From NCBI RefSeq assembly GCF_003367175.1, contig NZ_QRGA01000011.1, forward strand, positions 1 through 64,000: a stretch of DNA of 64,000 nt, read 5' to 3'. Made by a program: the position numbers and the translations under genes. This stretch comes from Trinickia dinghuensis. GTDB lineage: Bacteria > Pseudomonadota > Gammaproteobacteria > Burkholderiales > Burkholderiaceae. Below the pieces are notes generated by a model. The model saw nothing but the letters and a program-made list of their open reading frames with translations, was not told the DNA's origin and searched no databases. Shown here piece after piece: positions 19,968 to 28,830 of this stretch (positions are counted from its first letter, which is position 1; the number at the start of each line of letters is the position of its first letter).

Positions 19968-21943
19968 TGAACGTGAGAATCGAGGAAACGACGATGAGCC
20001 GCGCGGCCGGCGATGCAGCCAACGTAAGCACCGCGGGTGAAACGGCAGCATCGACGATTCGGCTGACGGCCGCCCAAGCGCTCGTGCGCTACCTGAGCGC
20101 GCAACGCGTCGTGGACGAGGACGGCGTATCGACGGTGCCCTTGTTCGGCGGCGTGTTCGCGATCTTCGGCCACGGCAACGTCGCGGGGCTCGGCGAGGCG
20201 CTCTATCAGCATCGCGACGCGCTGCCCACCTATCGCGCCCACAACGAGCAGGCGATGGCGCATAGCGCGATCGCGTACGCCAAGGCGCACTTCAGGCGCC
20301 GCATGATGGCCGTGACGACGTCGATCGGCCCGGGTGCGACGAACCTCGTCACCGCCGCGGCGCTCGCCCACGTCAATCGCCTGCCCGTGCTGTTCTTGCC
20401 GGGCGACATTTTCGTTTCACGCGCGCCCGATCCGGTCCTGCAGCAGGTGGAAGACTTCCAGGACGGCGGCGTATCCGCCAACGACACGCTCAAACCCGTC
20501 TCGCGCTATTTCGATCGGATCGTGCATCCGGCGCAATTGCTCAGCGCATTGCCGCGCGCCATCCGCGTGCTGACCGACGCGGCGCTGGCCGGTCCCGTCA
20601 CGCTCGCGCTGCCGCAAGACGTGCAGACGATGGCCTACGACTATCCGCGCGCATTCTTCGAGCCCCGCATTGTGCGGTTTCATGCGCCGACGCCCGGCGA
20701 AGAAGAACTCGAGGCCGCGCTCGAGGCGCTGCGGCAGGCGTCGCGGCCCGTCATCGTCGCCGGCGGCGGCGTGCTATATAGCCGCGGCGGCGCCGACGCG
20801 CTGCGCGCGTTCGCCGAGCGGCACGGGATCGCCATCGGTGAAACGCAAGCCGGCAAAGGCGCGCTCGCCTGGGATCACCCGCTCAATGCCGGCGCCGTAG
20901 GCGTCACCGGCGCAAGCGCGGCGAACGCGCTGGCGCACGAGGCCGACTGCGTGATCGCCGTCGGTACGCGGCTGCAAGACTTCACCACGGGCTCCAACAC
21001 CTTGTTCGCGCAAGCGCGCGTCGTTGGAATCAACGCCAACGCATTCGATGCGCTCAAGCATCGCGCGACGACGGTGCTCGGCGATGCGCGTGCCACGCTC
21101 GCCACACTCAGCGAGCGGCTCTGCGGCTGGCAGGCAAGCCCCGCCTGGACCGAACGCGCCCGCGCGCTGTGCGGCGCGTGGCGAGAGACGGTTCAATCGC
21201 GCACGCATGCATCGCTCGAGCCGGGCGCCCTGCCCTACGACGCCGACGTCATCGGCGCCGTGCAGCGTTCGAGCGCGCACTCCGCGCAAGGCGACATCGC
21301 CGTCTGCGCGGCGGGCACGCTGCCGGCCGAACTGCACAAGCTCTGGCGGGCGGGCCGCCCCGGCGGCTATCACGTCGAGTATGGCTACTCCTGCATGGGG
21401 TATGAAATCGCCGGCGGGCTCGGCGCCAAACTGGCGCGGCCCGAGCGCGAAGTCATCGTGTTCGTCGGCGACGGCAGCTACTTGATGATGAACAGCGAAA
21501 TCGCGACCTCGGTCATGCTCGGGGCCAAGCTCATCGTCGTCGTGCTCGACAACCGCGGCTATGGCTGTATCAACCGGCTGCAGCAGGCCTGCGGCGGCGC
21601 GCCGTTCAACAACCTGCTCGACGATTGCCTGCAAGGCCCGCTCGGCGCGCCGAGCATCGATTTCGCCGCGCATGCCCGCTCGCTCGGCGCGCACGCCGAA
21701 CACGCGGCCGACATCGGCGCATTCGAAGCGGCGCTCGTGCGCGCGCGCGCGGCCGATCGCACGTCGGTGATCGTCATCGATACCGATCCGGCGCGCACGA
21801 CCGACGACGGCGGCTGGTGGTGGGAAGTGGCCGTGCCCGAGGTATCGACGCGCGAAGCCGTGCGCAACGCGCGCGCCGCCTATGAGGCGCGGATCGCCGA
21901 GCGCGGCGGACACAACGCGGGCGACGACGGCCAAAGCGGCTGA
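19967..21943 (+). CDS. iolD: 3D-(3,5/4)-trihydroxycyclohexane-1,2-dione hydrolase
   Basis: Thiamine-diphosphate enzyme that opens the trihydroxycyclohexane-dione ring to 5-deoxy-glucuronate; 658 aa. The N-terminal TPP-Pyr domain has AHNEQAMAHSAIAYAK with the conserved Glu. The middle domain contains RPVIVAGGGVLYSRGGADAL. The C-terminal TPP-PP domain carries the metal-binding GDGSYLMMNSEI, beginning near residue 501, and VVVLDNRGYGCINRLQQ. The stop of iolC and the ATG at 19967 overlap (TAATG). A second ATG at 19994 with GAGGA 7 bases upstream is an equally good start. Next gene iolE is 114 bases downstream. Confidence 0.95.
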   Translation: MNVRIEETTMSRAAGDAANVSTAGETAASTIRLTAAQALVRYLSAQRVVDEDGVSTVPLFGGVFAIFGHGNVAGLGEALYQHRDALPTYRAHNEQAMAHSAIAYAKAHFRRRMMAVTTSIGPGATNLVTAAALAHVNRLPVLFLPGDIFVSRAPDPVLQQVEDFQDGGVSANDTLKPVSRYFDRIVHPAQLLSALPRAIRVLTDAALAGPVTLALPQDVQTMAYDYPRAFFEPRIVRFHAPTPGEEELEAALEALRQASRPVIVAGGGVLYSRGGADALRAFAERHGIAIGETQAGKGALAWDHPLNAGAVGVTGASAANALAHEADCVIAVGTRLQDFTTGSNTLFAQARVVGINANAFDALKHRATTVLGDARATLATLSERLCGWQASPAWTERARALCGAWRETVQSRTHASLEPGALPYDADVIGAVQRSSAHSAQGDIAVCAAGTLPAELHKLWRAGRPGGYHVEYGYSCMGYEIAGGLGAKLARPEREVIVFVGDGSYLMMNSEIATSVMLGAKLIVVVLDNRGYGCINRLQQACGGAPFNNLLDDCLQGPLGAPSIDFAAHARSLGAHAEHAADIGAFEAALVRARAADRTSVIVIDTDPARTTDDGGWWWEVAVPEVSTREAVRNARAAYEARIAERGGHNAGDDGQSG

Positions 21944-22057
21944 TATCGGCGCATGAGCCTATCCGTACACCCGCATACCGGCACATCGAAATACGTCGAC
22001 TGACAGACATCTATATCGACATCGAATCGCAACATCAGGCGAACAAAGGAACGCAGC

Positions 22058-22978
22058 ATGACCGATTTTCAAGTGCGCATCGGCGTCAACCCGCTCTCGT
22101 GGATGAACGACGACTTGCCCTCGCTCGGCGGTGAAACGCCGCTCTCCGTCGCGCTGACCGAAGGCCGCGAGATCGGCTACGAAGGGTTCGAGCTCGGCAA
22201 CAAATTCCCGCGCGAGCCGGCAGCGCTCAAAGCGCTGCTCGGGCAATACGACCTTGCACTCGTCTCGGGCTGGTACTCGGGGCGCTTGGCCGAACGCAGC
22301 GCCGAGGAGGAGATCGAGGCTGTCGGCCCGCATCTGGAGCTGCTCGCGAAAAACGGCGCGAACGTGATGGTCTATGGCGAAGTCGCGCAGACAGTCCAAG
22401 GCTCGCCCGTACCGCTCTATCAGCGCCCGCGCTTCTTCACCGAAGCGCAATGGGACACCTACGCCGAGCGCGTCGATCGCTTCTCGCGCTACACGCTTTC
22501 GCACGGCGTGCGCGTGGCCTATCACCATCATATGGGCGCCTACGTCGAAACGCCCGCCGACGTCGACAATCTGATGAAGCGCACAAGCGACGCGATGGGC
22601 CTGCTGCTCGACACCGGGCACATCACGTTCGCGGGCGGCGATCCGCTCGCGACGCTCGAAGCCTACGCGTCGCGCATCTGCCACGTGCATTGCAAGGATG
22701 TGCGGCCCGACGTCGTCAAGCTCGCGCGCAATCGCGATTGGAGCTTTCTCGAAGCCGTCATCAACGGCGCGTTCACGGTGCCGGGCGACGGTGCGGTCGA
22801 TTTCGCCGCGGTGATCGCGGGCCTGAAGCGGCACGGCTATCGCGGCTGGCTCGTCGTCGAAGCCGAGCAGGATCCGGCCGTCGCGCCGAGCTACCAGTAT
22901 GCGCAACTCGGGTATCGGACACTGCGCTCGCTCGTGGACGCGGTGAACGCCCCGGCGGGCACCAAGGAACCAGCATGA
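22058..22978 (+). CDS. iolE: myo-inosose-2 dehydratase
   Basis: Sugar-isomerase/AP-endonuclease-type TIM barrel of 306 aa that dehydrates scyllo-inosose to the trihydroxycyclohexane-dione used by IolD. Visible marks: IGVNPLSWMNDDLPSLGGET at the N-terminus, EGFELGNKFPRE, the metal-site region VAYHHHMGAYVETPADVDNL, LLDTGHITFAGGDP, ICHVHCKDVR and VVEAEQDP near the C-terminus. All expected His/Asp/Glu metal ligands appear present. It overlaps iolB by 4 bases (ATGA). Confidence 0.95.
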   Translation: MTDFQVRIGVNPLSWMNDDLPSLGGETPLSVALTEGREIGYEGFELGNKFPREPAALKALLGQYDLALVSGWYSGRLAERSAEEEIEAVGPHLELLAKNGANVMVYGEVAQTVQGSPVPLYQRPRFFTEAQWDTYAERVDRFSRYTLSHGVRVAYHHHMGAYVETPADVDNLMKRTSDAMGLLLDTGHITFAGGDPLATLEAYASRICHVHCKDVRPDVVKLARNRDWSFLEAVINGAFTVPGDGAVDFAAVIAGLKRHGYRGWLVVEAEQDPAVAPSYQYAQLGYRTLRSLVDAVNAPAGTKEPA

Positions 22979-23778
22979 GCCTGCTAGTAAAAGCCCAGCG
23001 CGAGGGCATGACGATCGCGCGCGTGACGCCCGAGACGGCGGATTGGCGCTATGTCGGCTTCGCCGCATACCGCCTTGCCAAGGACGAGGTGCTCCATCTT
23101 CACGAAGACGCGCGCGAGTCGTGCATCGTCGTGCTTACAGGCGCCGTCACGATCGAGGCCGGCGGCGAGCGCTACACGAGCGTCGGGGCGCGCGACAGCG
23201 TCTTCGAGGACACCGCGCCGTATGCGCTCTATGTCCCGCCGCACGTGATCACGACCGTGCGCGCCGAGCGCGATACCGAACTCGGCATCGCGAGCGCACC
23301 GGCCACGGGCCGCCATCCGACGCGGCTCATCGAGCCGTCGCAGATGAAACGTTCCGTGCGCGGTAAGGGCGCGAACACGCGCTACGTCTGCGACATTCTT
23401 CCCCAAACTGAGCCGGCCGAATCGCTGCTCGTCGTCGAGGTGCGCACGCCGAGCGGCCATTCGTCGAGCTATCCGCCGCACAAGCACGACGCCGACCATA
23501 TTCCGCACGAAAGCGCGCTCGAAGAGACGTACTACCACCGGCTCAATCCGTCGCAAGGCTTCGCGTTCCAGCGCGTCTACACCGACGCGCGCGACCTCGA
23601 CGAATCGCTGGCCGTCGAGGATCACGATGTCGTCATGGTGCCGCGCGGGTATCACCCGGTCGTCGTGCCGTACGGCTACGACTCGTACTACTTGAACGTG
23701 ATGGCGGGCCCGCAGCGCGTATGGCACTTCAAGAACGATCCCGCGCACGATTGGATCGCAAAGCGGGATGCGGGTTGA
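22975..23778 (+). CDS. iolB: 5-deoxy-glucuronate isomerase
   Basis: Cupin-fold isomerase of 267 aa converting 5-deoxy-glucuronate to 5-dehydro-2-deoxygluconate, the IolC substrate. The C-terminal cupin carries YPPHKHDADHIPHESALEET with the clustered His/Glu metal ligands, and VMVPRGYHPVVVPYGYDSYY followed by LNVMAGPQR. The start at 22975 overlaps the iolE stop by 4 bases and has AAGGA 6 bases upstream, so it is translationally coupled. It is the last gene of the operon. No iolA (methylmalonate-semialdehyde dehydrogenase) gene lies in this window. Confidence 0.94.
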   Translation: MSLLVKAQREGMTIARVTPETADWRYVGFAAYRLAKDEVLHLHEDARESCIVVLTGAVTIEAGGERYTSVGARDSVFEDTAPYALYVPPHVITTVRAERDTELGIASAPATGRHPTRLIEPSQMKRSVRGKGANTRYVCDILPQTEPAESLLVVEVRTPSGHSSSYPPHKHDADHIPHESALEETYYHRLNPSQGFAFQRVYTDARDLDESLAVEDHDVVMVPRGYHPVVVPYGYDSYYLNVMAGPQRVWHFKNDPAHDWIAKRDAG

Positions 23779-23858
23779 AGGGTTGAAGGGTTGAAGCTTC
23801 GATAGGCTGAAGCAGCCTCGGACGCAAGCCGCGTCGAACCGATAGGCGCGAACGCGGT

Positions 23859-24578
23859 TCAGCGTCCGCCGCCCAGTGCGATCCATTCGTCGACGATCCG
23901 CGGATCGAGCGTATCGACGGCGCCGTCGTACACGATACGCCCGTGCCCCATGACGGCCACGCGATCGGCCACCGCGCCCGCCATCGTCAATCGCTGCTCG
24001 ATCAGCAACACCGCCCCGCCCCGTTCGCGCAGGCTCGACAGGCATTGACGCACCGCTTCGACGGCTTGCGGCGCGAGCCCTTCGGTGGGCTCGTCGACGA
24101 TGAGCAGGCGCGGCTCTCCCATCAGTGCGCGCGCCAGCACCAGCATTTGCTGCTCGCCGCCCGAGAGTGCCCCCGCAGGCGCCGCGCGGCGCTGCGCGAG
24201 CGTCGGAAACCGCGCAAATGCGTCGGCCATCCGCGCTCTCGCACTCCGGCTTTGCCCCGGCTTGATACCGAGCCGCAGATTGTCTTCGACCGACAGCGTC
24301 GGAAAGACCTCGCGCTGCTCGGCGACATAGCCGATGCCGGACCGGGCGATCTCGAACGTGGGCCGGGCGATGAACTCCTCGCCCTCGAACCGAATCGATC
24401 CCGTGCGACGCACTAGACCGGCTAGCGCCTTCGCGAGTGTCGAGCGCCCCGACCCGTTACGTCCGCACAACAAGACGATCTCGCCCTCGCCGATACGCAG
24501 ATCCGCGCCATGCAGCACCTGTGCATCGCCATACCAGGCGCAGACCGAGCGGGCATCGAGCAAGGCCGTCGTCGTCAT
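23859..24578 (-). CDS. livF: LivF-type ABC transporter ATPase with altered Walker A
   Basis: ATP-binding subunit of a branched-chain-amino-acid-type (HAAT) importer, 239 aa. The Walker A reads CGRNGSGRSTLAKALAG: the normally invariant Lys is Arg at residue 45 (codon CGC, 24444-24446). The rest is canonical: Q-loop VAEQREVFPTLSVEDNLRLG, signature LSGGEQQMLVLARALMG, Walker B LLIVDEPTEGLAP, and EQRLTMAGAVADRVAVMGHG. It overlaps livG by 4 bases (ATGA). An Arg there normally cripples ATP hydrolysis, so this subunit may be weak, inactive or rely on LivG; a sequencing error is possible. Confidence 0.88.
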   Translation of the reverse strand: MTTTALLDARSVCAWYGDAQVLHGADLRIGEGEIVLLCGRNGSGRSTLAKALAGLVRRTGSIRFEGEEFIARPTFEIARSGIGYVAEQREVFPTLSVEDNLRLGIKPGQSRSARARMADAFARFPTLAQRRAAPAGALSGGEQQMLVLARALMGEPRLLIVDEPTEGLAPQAVEAVRQCLSSLRERGGAVLLIEQRLTMAGAVADRVAVMGHGRIVYDGAVDTLDPRIVDEWIALGGGR

Positions 24579-25372
24579 GGCGCCTCCTTGCCGAGCGGCA
24601 CGCCGAGATAGGCTTCGCGCACGCGTTCGTCGGCGCGGATTTCGGCTGGCGTCCCTGTCGCGATGACGCGGCCTTGAACCAGCACCGACACGCGGTCGGC
24701 GAGCGCGAAGACGGCGTCCATGTCGTGCTCGATGACGAGCAAAGTTTTGCCGACGCTCGCTCCGCGCAACCACGCCAGCACACGCGCAGCTTCGTCGCGG
24801 TTCATGCCGGCCGTCGGCTCGTCGAGCAACAGCGTGCGCGCGCCGCTCGCCAACGCGATGCCGAGGTCGAGCCGGCGCTGCGCGCCGTATTCGAGCGCGC
24901 CGGCGAGTACGAATGCCGCATGTTCCAGATCGAGATCGACGAGCACGCGCCGGGCGCGTTCGTCGACCTCGCGCGAGTGCCGCCACCAGAGCGCGCATTT
25001 GGAAAGCGGCTCCAACACACGCGAGCCTTTGCGCGCCGCGGCGACACCGCACCAGACCGCGCACCGCAGGTTTTCGAAGACGGTCAGGCGCGAAAACACG
25101 CGCGTCGTCTGAAAGCTGCGACCGAGGCCGGCCCGCGCGAGCCTGTGAGCGCTGCGCCCCGTCACGTCTGCTCCCTCGAGCCAAACCTTGCCTGCATCGG
25201 GCCGCAGCGCTCCGCCGATCACATTGAACAACGTCGACTTCCCGGCGCCGTTAGGGCCGATCACCGCATGACGTTCGCCGGATGCAACCGAGAGATCGAC
25301 GCCGTTCAGGATGCGTGTTGCGCCGAAGCGGCGCGCGACACCTTCGACCTTCAGCGCAGTGGCCGTCTTCAT
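24575..25372 (-). CDS. livG: LivG-type ABC transporter ATPase
   Basis: Second ATP-binding subunit of the HAAT importer, 265 aa. Intact Walker A ([17 protein letters not shown]), Q-loop SFQTTRVFSRLTVFENLRCA, signature-like LEYGAQRRLDLGIALASGA, Walker B TLLLDEPTAGMNRDEAARVL and switch His in VIEHDMDAVFALADRV. The C-terminal ATGTPAEIRADERVREAYLG is typical of LivG. It overlaps livM and livF by 4 bases each, so the four transport genes form one tightly coupled unit. Confidence 0.92.
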   Translation of the reverse strand: MKTATALKVEGVARRFGATRILNGVDLSVASGERHAVIGPNGAGKSTLFNVIGGALRPDAGKVWLEGADVTGRSAHRLARAGLGRSFQTTRVFSRLTVFENLRCAVWCGVAAARKGSRVLEPLSKCALWWRHSREVDERARRVLVDLDLEHAAFVLAGALEYGAQRRLDLGIALASGARTLLLDEPTAGMNRDEAARVLAWLRGASVGKTLLVIEHDMDAVFALADRVSVLVQGRVIATGTPAEIRADERVREAYLGVPLGKEAP

Positions 25373-26643
25373 CGCGCGCCTCCGTGCTTCACCGCGGCAC
25401 GCAGACTCGAGCGGATTCCTAAGCACGCACCCGCGCCGATGGCGGCCAGAACGGCAAGCGTCGACCATGTCGCCGCAGCCCCGAGATCGAACGTGAACTG
25501 CCCGATCTGCCAAAAGCCCCCGGCATCGGCCGCGAACCTCCGCGCATAGAGCGACTCGACGGCAATGACGAGCGCGGTCAGCCAGGCCACCGCGGCGACG
25601 ACGCCGAGCCCATAGCCCACCGCAATCCCACGAGAACCGTAGCGTTCGACGCGTGCCCGATGCCCTAACCACCAACCGGCGATCCCTTCGGGCAAACGCA
25701 AGACGACGCCGATGAAGAGCAACCCCAAATACACGGGCCATGCGCGCGCGACACTCGCCAGCGCGACACTGAGCGCGGTCAGCACGAGCGCCCCGATCAA
25801 CGGACCGAAGAACGTCGACGTGCCGCCGATCACCGTTGCGATCAGCACGGCACCGGAGCGCGTCATGGCCGCGCTCCCCGATGAAGCGAGTTCGACGTCG
25901 ATCAACGTCAGCGTACCGGCCACTCCCGCGAAAAATGCCGCGAAGACGAACATCGCAAGTCGAACGCGACGGGGATCGATGCCAAGCGACGCCACGCGTG
26001 TGGCGTTGTCGCGCACGGCGTTGGCGATCCGCGCGAGCGGCGTGCGCGTCAGCCCGAACATCGCGACGATCGACAGCGCCGTCCAGACTGCAATGAGCGC
26101 ATAGGCTTGGCGCTCGGTCCCGAACGTCAGGCTGCCCCAAACCGGACCGGAGCCACGATCGATCGCCACCCCTGCAGCACCGCCGAATCCTTCGGGCAGC
26201 GTCCAAACGGCCGCGGCGACCAACTCGCCGATACCGAGCGTGATCATGGCGAACGCCGTACCGGCGCGCCGCGTGGCAATCGCGCCGAACAGCAGGCCGA
26301 ACGCCGCGCCGCCAGCTCCGCCCACGAGCGGCAGCCACGGCAGCGCGATGCCGCCGCGATTGAACAGATGCGCGGCGACGAACGCCCCTAGGCCCGCATA
26401 GGCGGCGTGGCCGAACGAAAGCAATCCGGTCTCGCCGAGCAGCAAGTTGTAGGAAAGCGCGAAGACGATCATCGCGGCGGCTTGAGCGAGGTAGGCGAAA
26501 AGCCAGCTTTCATGGACGACGAACGCAGGTGCCGCGAGCAAGATAGCCACGGCGATCCATGGCGCCGCTCGTCCGATCGAACGAGCCCCTGGCAAACGCG
26601 TGCTCTGTTGATCTCGCGCGGATTCGGTCATCGATCTACGCAT
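25369..26643 (-). CDS. livM: LivM-type ABC transporter permease
   Basis: Membrane permease of a branched-chain-amino-acid-type ABC importer, 424 aa with about 10 hydrophobic segments. Recognisable blocks are ALSYNLLLGETGLLSFGHAA, AFAMITLGIGELVAAAVWTL, AVRDNATRVASLGIDPRRVR and GGTSTFFGPLIGALVLTALS. Relative to LivM it has an extended C-terminus with one or two extra membrane segments (about residues 335-415). The start at 26643 overlaps the livH stop by 8 bases; an ATG four codons on is the alternative. Confidence 0.9.
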   Translation of the reverse strand: MRRSMTESARDQQSTRLPGARSIGRAAPWIAVAILLAAPAFVVHESWLFAYLAQAAAMIVFALSYNLLLGETGLLSFGHAAYAGLGAFVAAHLFNRGGIALPWLPLVGGAGGAAFGLLFGAIATRRAGTAFAMITLGIGELVAAAVWTLPEGFGGAAGVAIDRGSGPVWGSLTFGTERQAYALIAVWTALSIVAMFGLTRTPLARIANAVRDNATRVASLGIDPRRVRLAMFVFAAFFAGVAGTLTLIDVELASSGSAAMTRSGAVLIATVIGGTSTFFGPLIGALVLTALSVALASVARAWPVYLGLLFIGVVLRLPEGIAGWWLGHRARVERYGSRGIAVGYGLGVVAAVAWLTALVIAVESLYARRFAADAGGFWQIGQFTFDLGAAATWSTLAVLAAIGAGACLGIRSSLRAAVKHGGAR

Positions 26644-27574
26644 CGTCTTCGCGCCTTCCGAACAACCCTCTCGGACGAGAAGCCAACATCGCGACGAGCA
26701 GCACGTAAGGCAGCAGCGGCGCGACCTGCGAGACCGAAAGCGTGGCCCAAACTGGCGACAGCCGCACGCCGGCCCATTGCGTGAGCGACCCGAGCGAGGC
26801 AGTGCTGCCGACCGCCCAGGTTTGCACGCATCCGATCAGCAGCGAAGCCGCAAAGGCACCGCCGAGCGACCCGAGCCCCCCGACGATGACGACGACGAAC
26901 ACCACCGAACCGACGGCCTCCGCCATGCCCGGCTCGACGACGGCGAGGGGCGCGCCGATGACTCCCGCAAGGGCTGCTAGCGCCGTCCCAACCGCGAACA
27001 CCAGCGTGCCGATGCGCGCAACGTCATGGCCGAGCGCCTCGACAGCGCGCGCATGCGTGAGCGCCGCGCGCAGGATAAGACCCGTACGCGACGTGCGGAG
27101 CAGCAGGTACAGCGCGGCGAGCGTTGCAATGGAAACCGCCATCATGAACGCGCGGTAACGCGAGAAAGCGGCATCGCCGAACGTGACCAGCGGACCGTCC
27201 AGCATGGACGGCAACGCCACCGACAAACTGCCGAGACCCCATGCGAGCTTGACGAGTTCGGCGAGCAGATAGGCGAGCCCGAACGTCAGCAGCAACTCGT
27301 GAAGCGGCCCGTTCGCACGCGCGCGACGCAGCAGCGTCCGTTCGATTGCGGCACCCGCAAAGCCCATGACGAGCGGCGCGAAAACGAGCGCCGCCATGAA
27401 TCCTTCATGCGTGGCAATGCTATAGCCTAGATACGCGCCGAGCATGTAGAAGCTCGCATGCGCGAAGTTGAGCACGCCGAGCATGCTGAAGATCAGCGTG
27501 AGCCCGGCTGACAGCATGAACAGCAGCAGCCCGTAGCTAATACCGTTCAGCGTGGCGACGGCGAATGCCTGCAC
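26636..27574 (-). CDS. livH: LivH-type ABC transporter permease
   Basis: Second permease subunit, 312 aa, about 8 hydrophobic segments. Marks: TLNGISYGLLLFMLSAGLTL, the SMLGVLNFAHASFYMLGAYL block typical of LivH, TFGLAYLLAELVKLAWG, and VVIVGGLGSLGGAFAASLLI. It starts at a GTG (27574), one base after the stop of the upstream thioesterase gene, with GAGGAG about 10 bases upstream, which couples transporter and thioesterase. No periplasmic binding protein gene is adjacent. Confidence 0.9.
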   Translation of the reverse strand: MQAFAVATLNGISYGLLLFMLSAGLTLIFSMLGVLNFAHASFYMLGAYLGYSIATHEGFMAALVFAPLVMGFAGAAIERTLLRRARANGPLHELLLTFGLAYLLAELVKLAWGLGSLSVALPSMLDGPLVTFGDAAFSRYRAFMMAVSIATLAALYLLLRTSRTGLILRAALTHARAVEALGHDVARIGTLVFAVGTALAALAGVIGAPLAVVEPGMAEAVGSVVFVVVIVGGLGSLGGAFAASLLIGCVQTWAVGSTASLGSLTQWAGVRLSPVWATLSVSQVAPLLPYVLLVAMLASRPRGLFGRREDDA

Positions 27575-27575
27575 G

Positions 27576-28055
27576 TCAGGCGCGCTCCTCGCCGGTGCCG
27601 GTGCTAGAGCCGCCTGCCTCGACGACGAGCCGTTCGAGGGCGCTTCGCAGCGGCTCGGGCAGCGTACTCACCGGACGACGCGTCGCCCGATCGACGTAGA
27701 CATGCACGAAATGGCCCTGCGCGGCGGCTTGCGGCTCGCCTTCCTTGAACAAGCCCACTTCGTAACGCACGCTCGACGACCCGATCCGCGCCACGCGCAG
27801 TCCCGCTTCGACGCGTTCGGGAAACGCGAGCGGCGCAAAGTAGTTGCACTGCGTCTCGATCACGAGGCCGATCGTTGCACCGTGTTCGACGTCGAGCACG
27901 CCGGTGCGAATCAGGTATTCGTTGACGACCGTGTCGAAGTAGCTGTAATAGACGACGTTATTAACGTGGCCATAAACGTCGTTGTCCATCCAGCGCGTGG
28001 GGATCGGAAGAAAATGACGATAGCCGTCGCGCGCGGCAGGGATCGGTTTGTTCAT
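27576..28055 (-). CDS. Acyl-CoA thioesterase, hot-dog fold (4-hydroxybenzoyl-CoA type)
   Basis: Single hot-dog-domain thioesterase of 159 aa, cytoplasmic, hydrolysing an acyl-CoA or aryl-CoA. The N-terminal ...PTRWMDNDVYGHVNNVVYYS block is the YbgC/FcbC-type active-site segment with the catalytic Asp in the DxDxxGHVNN pattern, followed by YFDTVVNEYL and ETQCNYFAPLAFPERVEAGL. It is the first gene of the ABC transporter operon (1-base gap to livH). This arrangement suggests that the imported substrate, or its breakdown product, passes through a CoA thioester; the substrate itself cannot be named. Confidence 0.88.
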   Translation of the reverse strand: MNKPIPAARDGYRHFLPIPTRWMDNDVYGHVNNVVYYSYFDTVVNEYLIRTGVLDVEHGATIGLVIETQCNYFAPLAFPERVEAGLRVARIGSSSVRYEVGLFKEGEPQAAAQGHFVHVYVDRATRRPVSTLPEPLRSALERLVVEAGGSSTGTGEERA

Positions 28056-28138
28056 GGTGCGATCGTAGGGGAGGCAGACGGCAATGAAGTATCGAAATGA
28101 CGATCGAGTCGGCGGACAGCCCGCACGACGAGGGCTGC

Positions 28139-28669
28139 TTACTGCCCCGGCCTCTCGACGAACTCGAACGGCAGCCCTTTGCGCCGCATCCACTCCCCGA
28201 GCGCCTGGCCCGTCCCGGCCTTCCACGGACGCAGCTTCGCCGGCTCCACGAGCCGATACTCGAGCAATTCCGGCGACAGCGCCACCGTCCCTTCGGCCTT
28301 CACGTGATAGGCAATGATGAGTTCGTTCTTGCGGATGAACTCATAAACACCGATGAGTTCGGTCTCGCGCACTTGCAGCGACGTTTCTTCGAGCACCTCG
28401 CGCGCGATGCCTTCCTCGGGTGTCTCCCCTGCTTCGAGAAAACCCGTGATCAGCGCGAACACGCCCTCGGCCCACGCGGCGTTGCGCGCAAGCAAGATCT
28501 TGCCTTCGTACTCGACGATGGCCGCCACGACGGGCAGCGGATTGTTCCAATGGACGTAGCCGCAATCGTCGTCGGGGCAGACATGGCGCAGACGGCCGCC
28601 GTCCGCATCGGCATCGGCGCGCTCGATCAGCGAGGTCGCGCAGCGCGGACAAAATCGATAGTCGCTCAT
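28139..28669 (-). CDS. Nudix hydrolase with N-terminal zinc ribbon
   Basis: Pyrophosphohydrolase of 176 aa. A zinc-ribbon (CPRC near residue 6 and CPDDDC near 33) precedes the Nudix domain, whose box reads GFLEAGETPEEGIAREVLEE. This layout is like NADH pyrophosphatase NudC but shorter: the NudC N-terminal domain is missing and the SQPWPFP(x)S motif is not present, so the substrate is uncertain (NAD(H), nucleotide sugars or others). The start at 28669 is chosen because the upstream extension is not conserved-looking and lacks a ribosome site. It stands 83 bases upstream of the thioesterase gene on the same strand. Confidence 0.85.
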   Translation of the reverse strand: MSDYRFCPRCATSLIERADADADGGRLRHVCPDDDCGYVHWNNPLPVVAAIVEYEGKILLARNAAWAEGVFALITGFLEAGETPEEGIAREVLEETSLQVRETELIGVYEFIRKNELIIAYHVKAEGTVALSPELLEYRLVEPAKLRPWKAGTGQALGEWMRRKGLPFEFVERPGQ

Positions 28670-28830
28670 AGGTCGTGATCGTGAGATAGGTACCGGCAGG
28701 CGGCGCCCGAAGGCGCAACGCAAAACGCGCCCATTTTAGCGGCTTTGCATGCGTCTAGTGCTCGCCCGCACGAGGCGAAGCGCCGGTCGATTCCCGCGTC
28801 ACCGAACCACGGCGTTATGGGTCACAAAGG

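Noticed and set aside
23779-23858. Repeated GGGTTGAA and a short GCTTC/GAAGC stem after iolB
   Set aside because: Stem of 5 bp only and no T run, so not supportable as a terminator.
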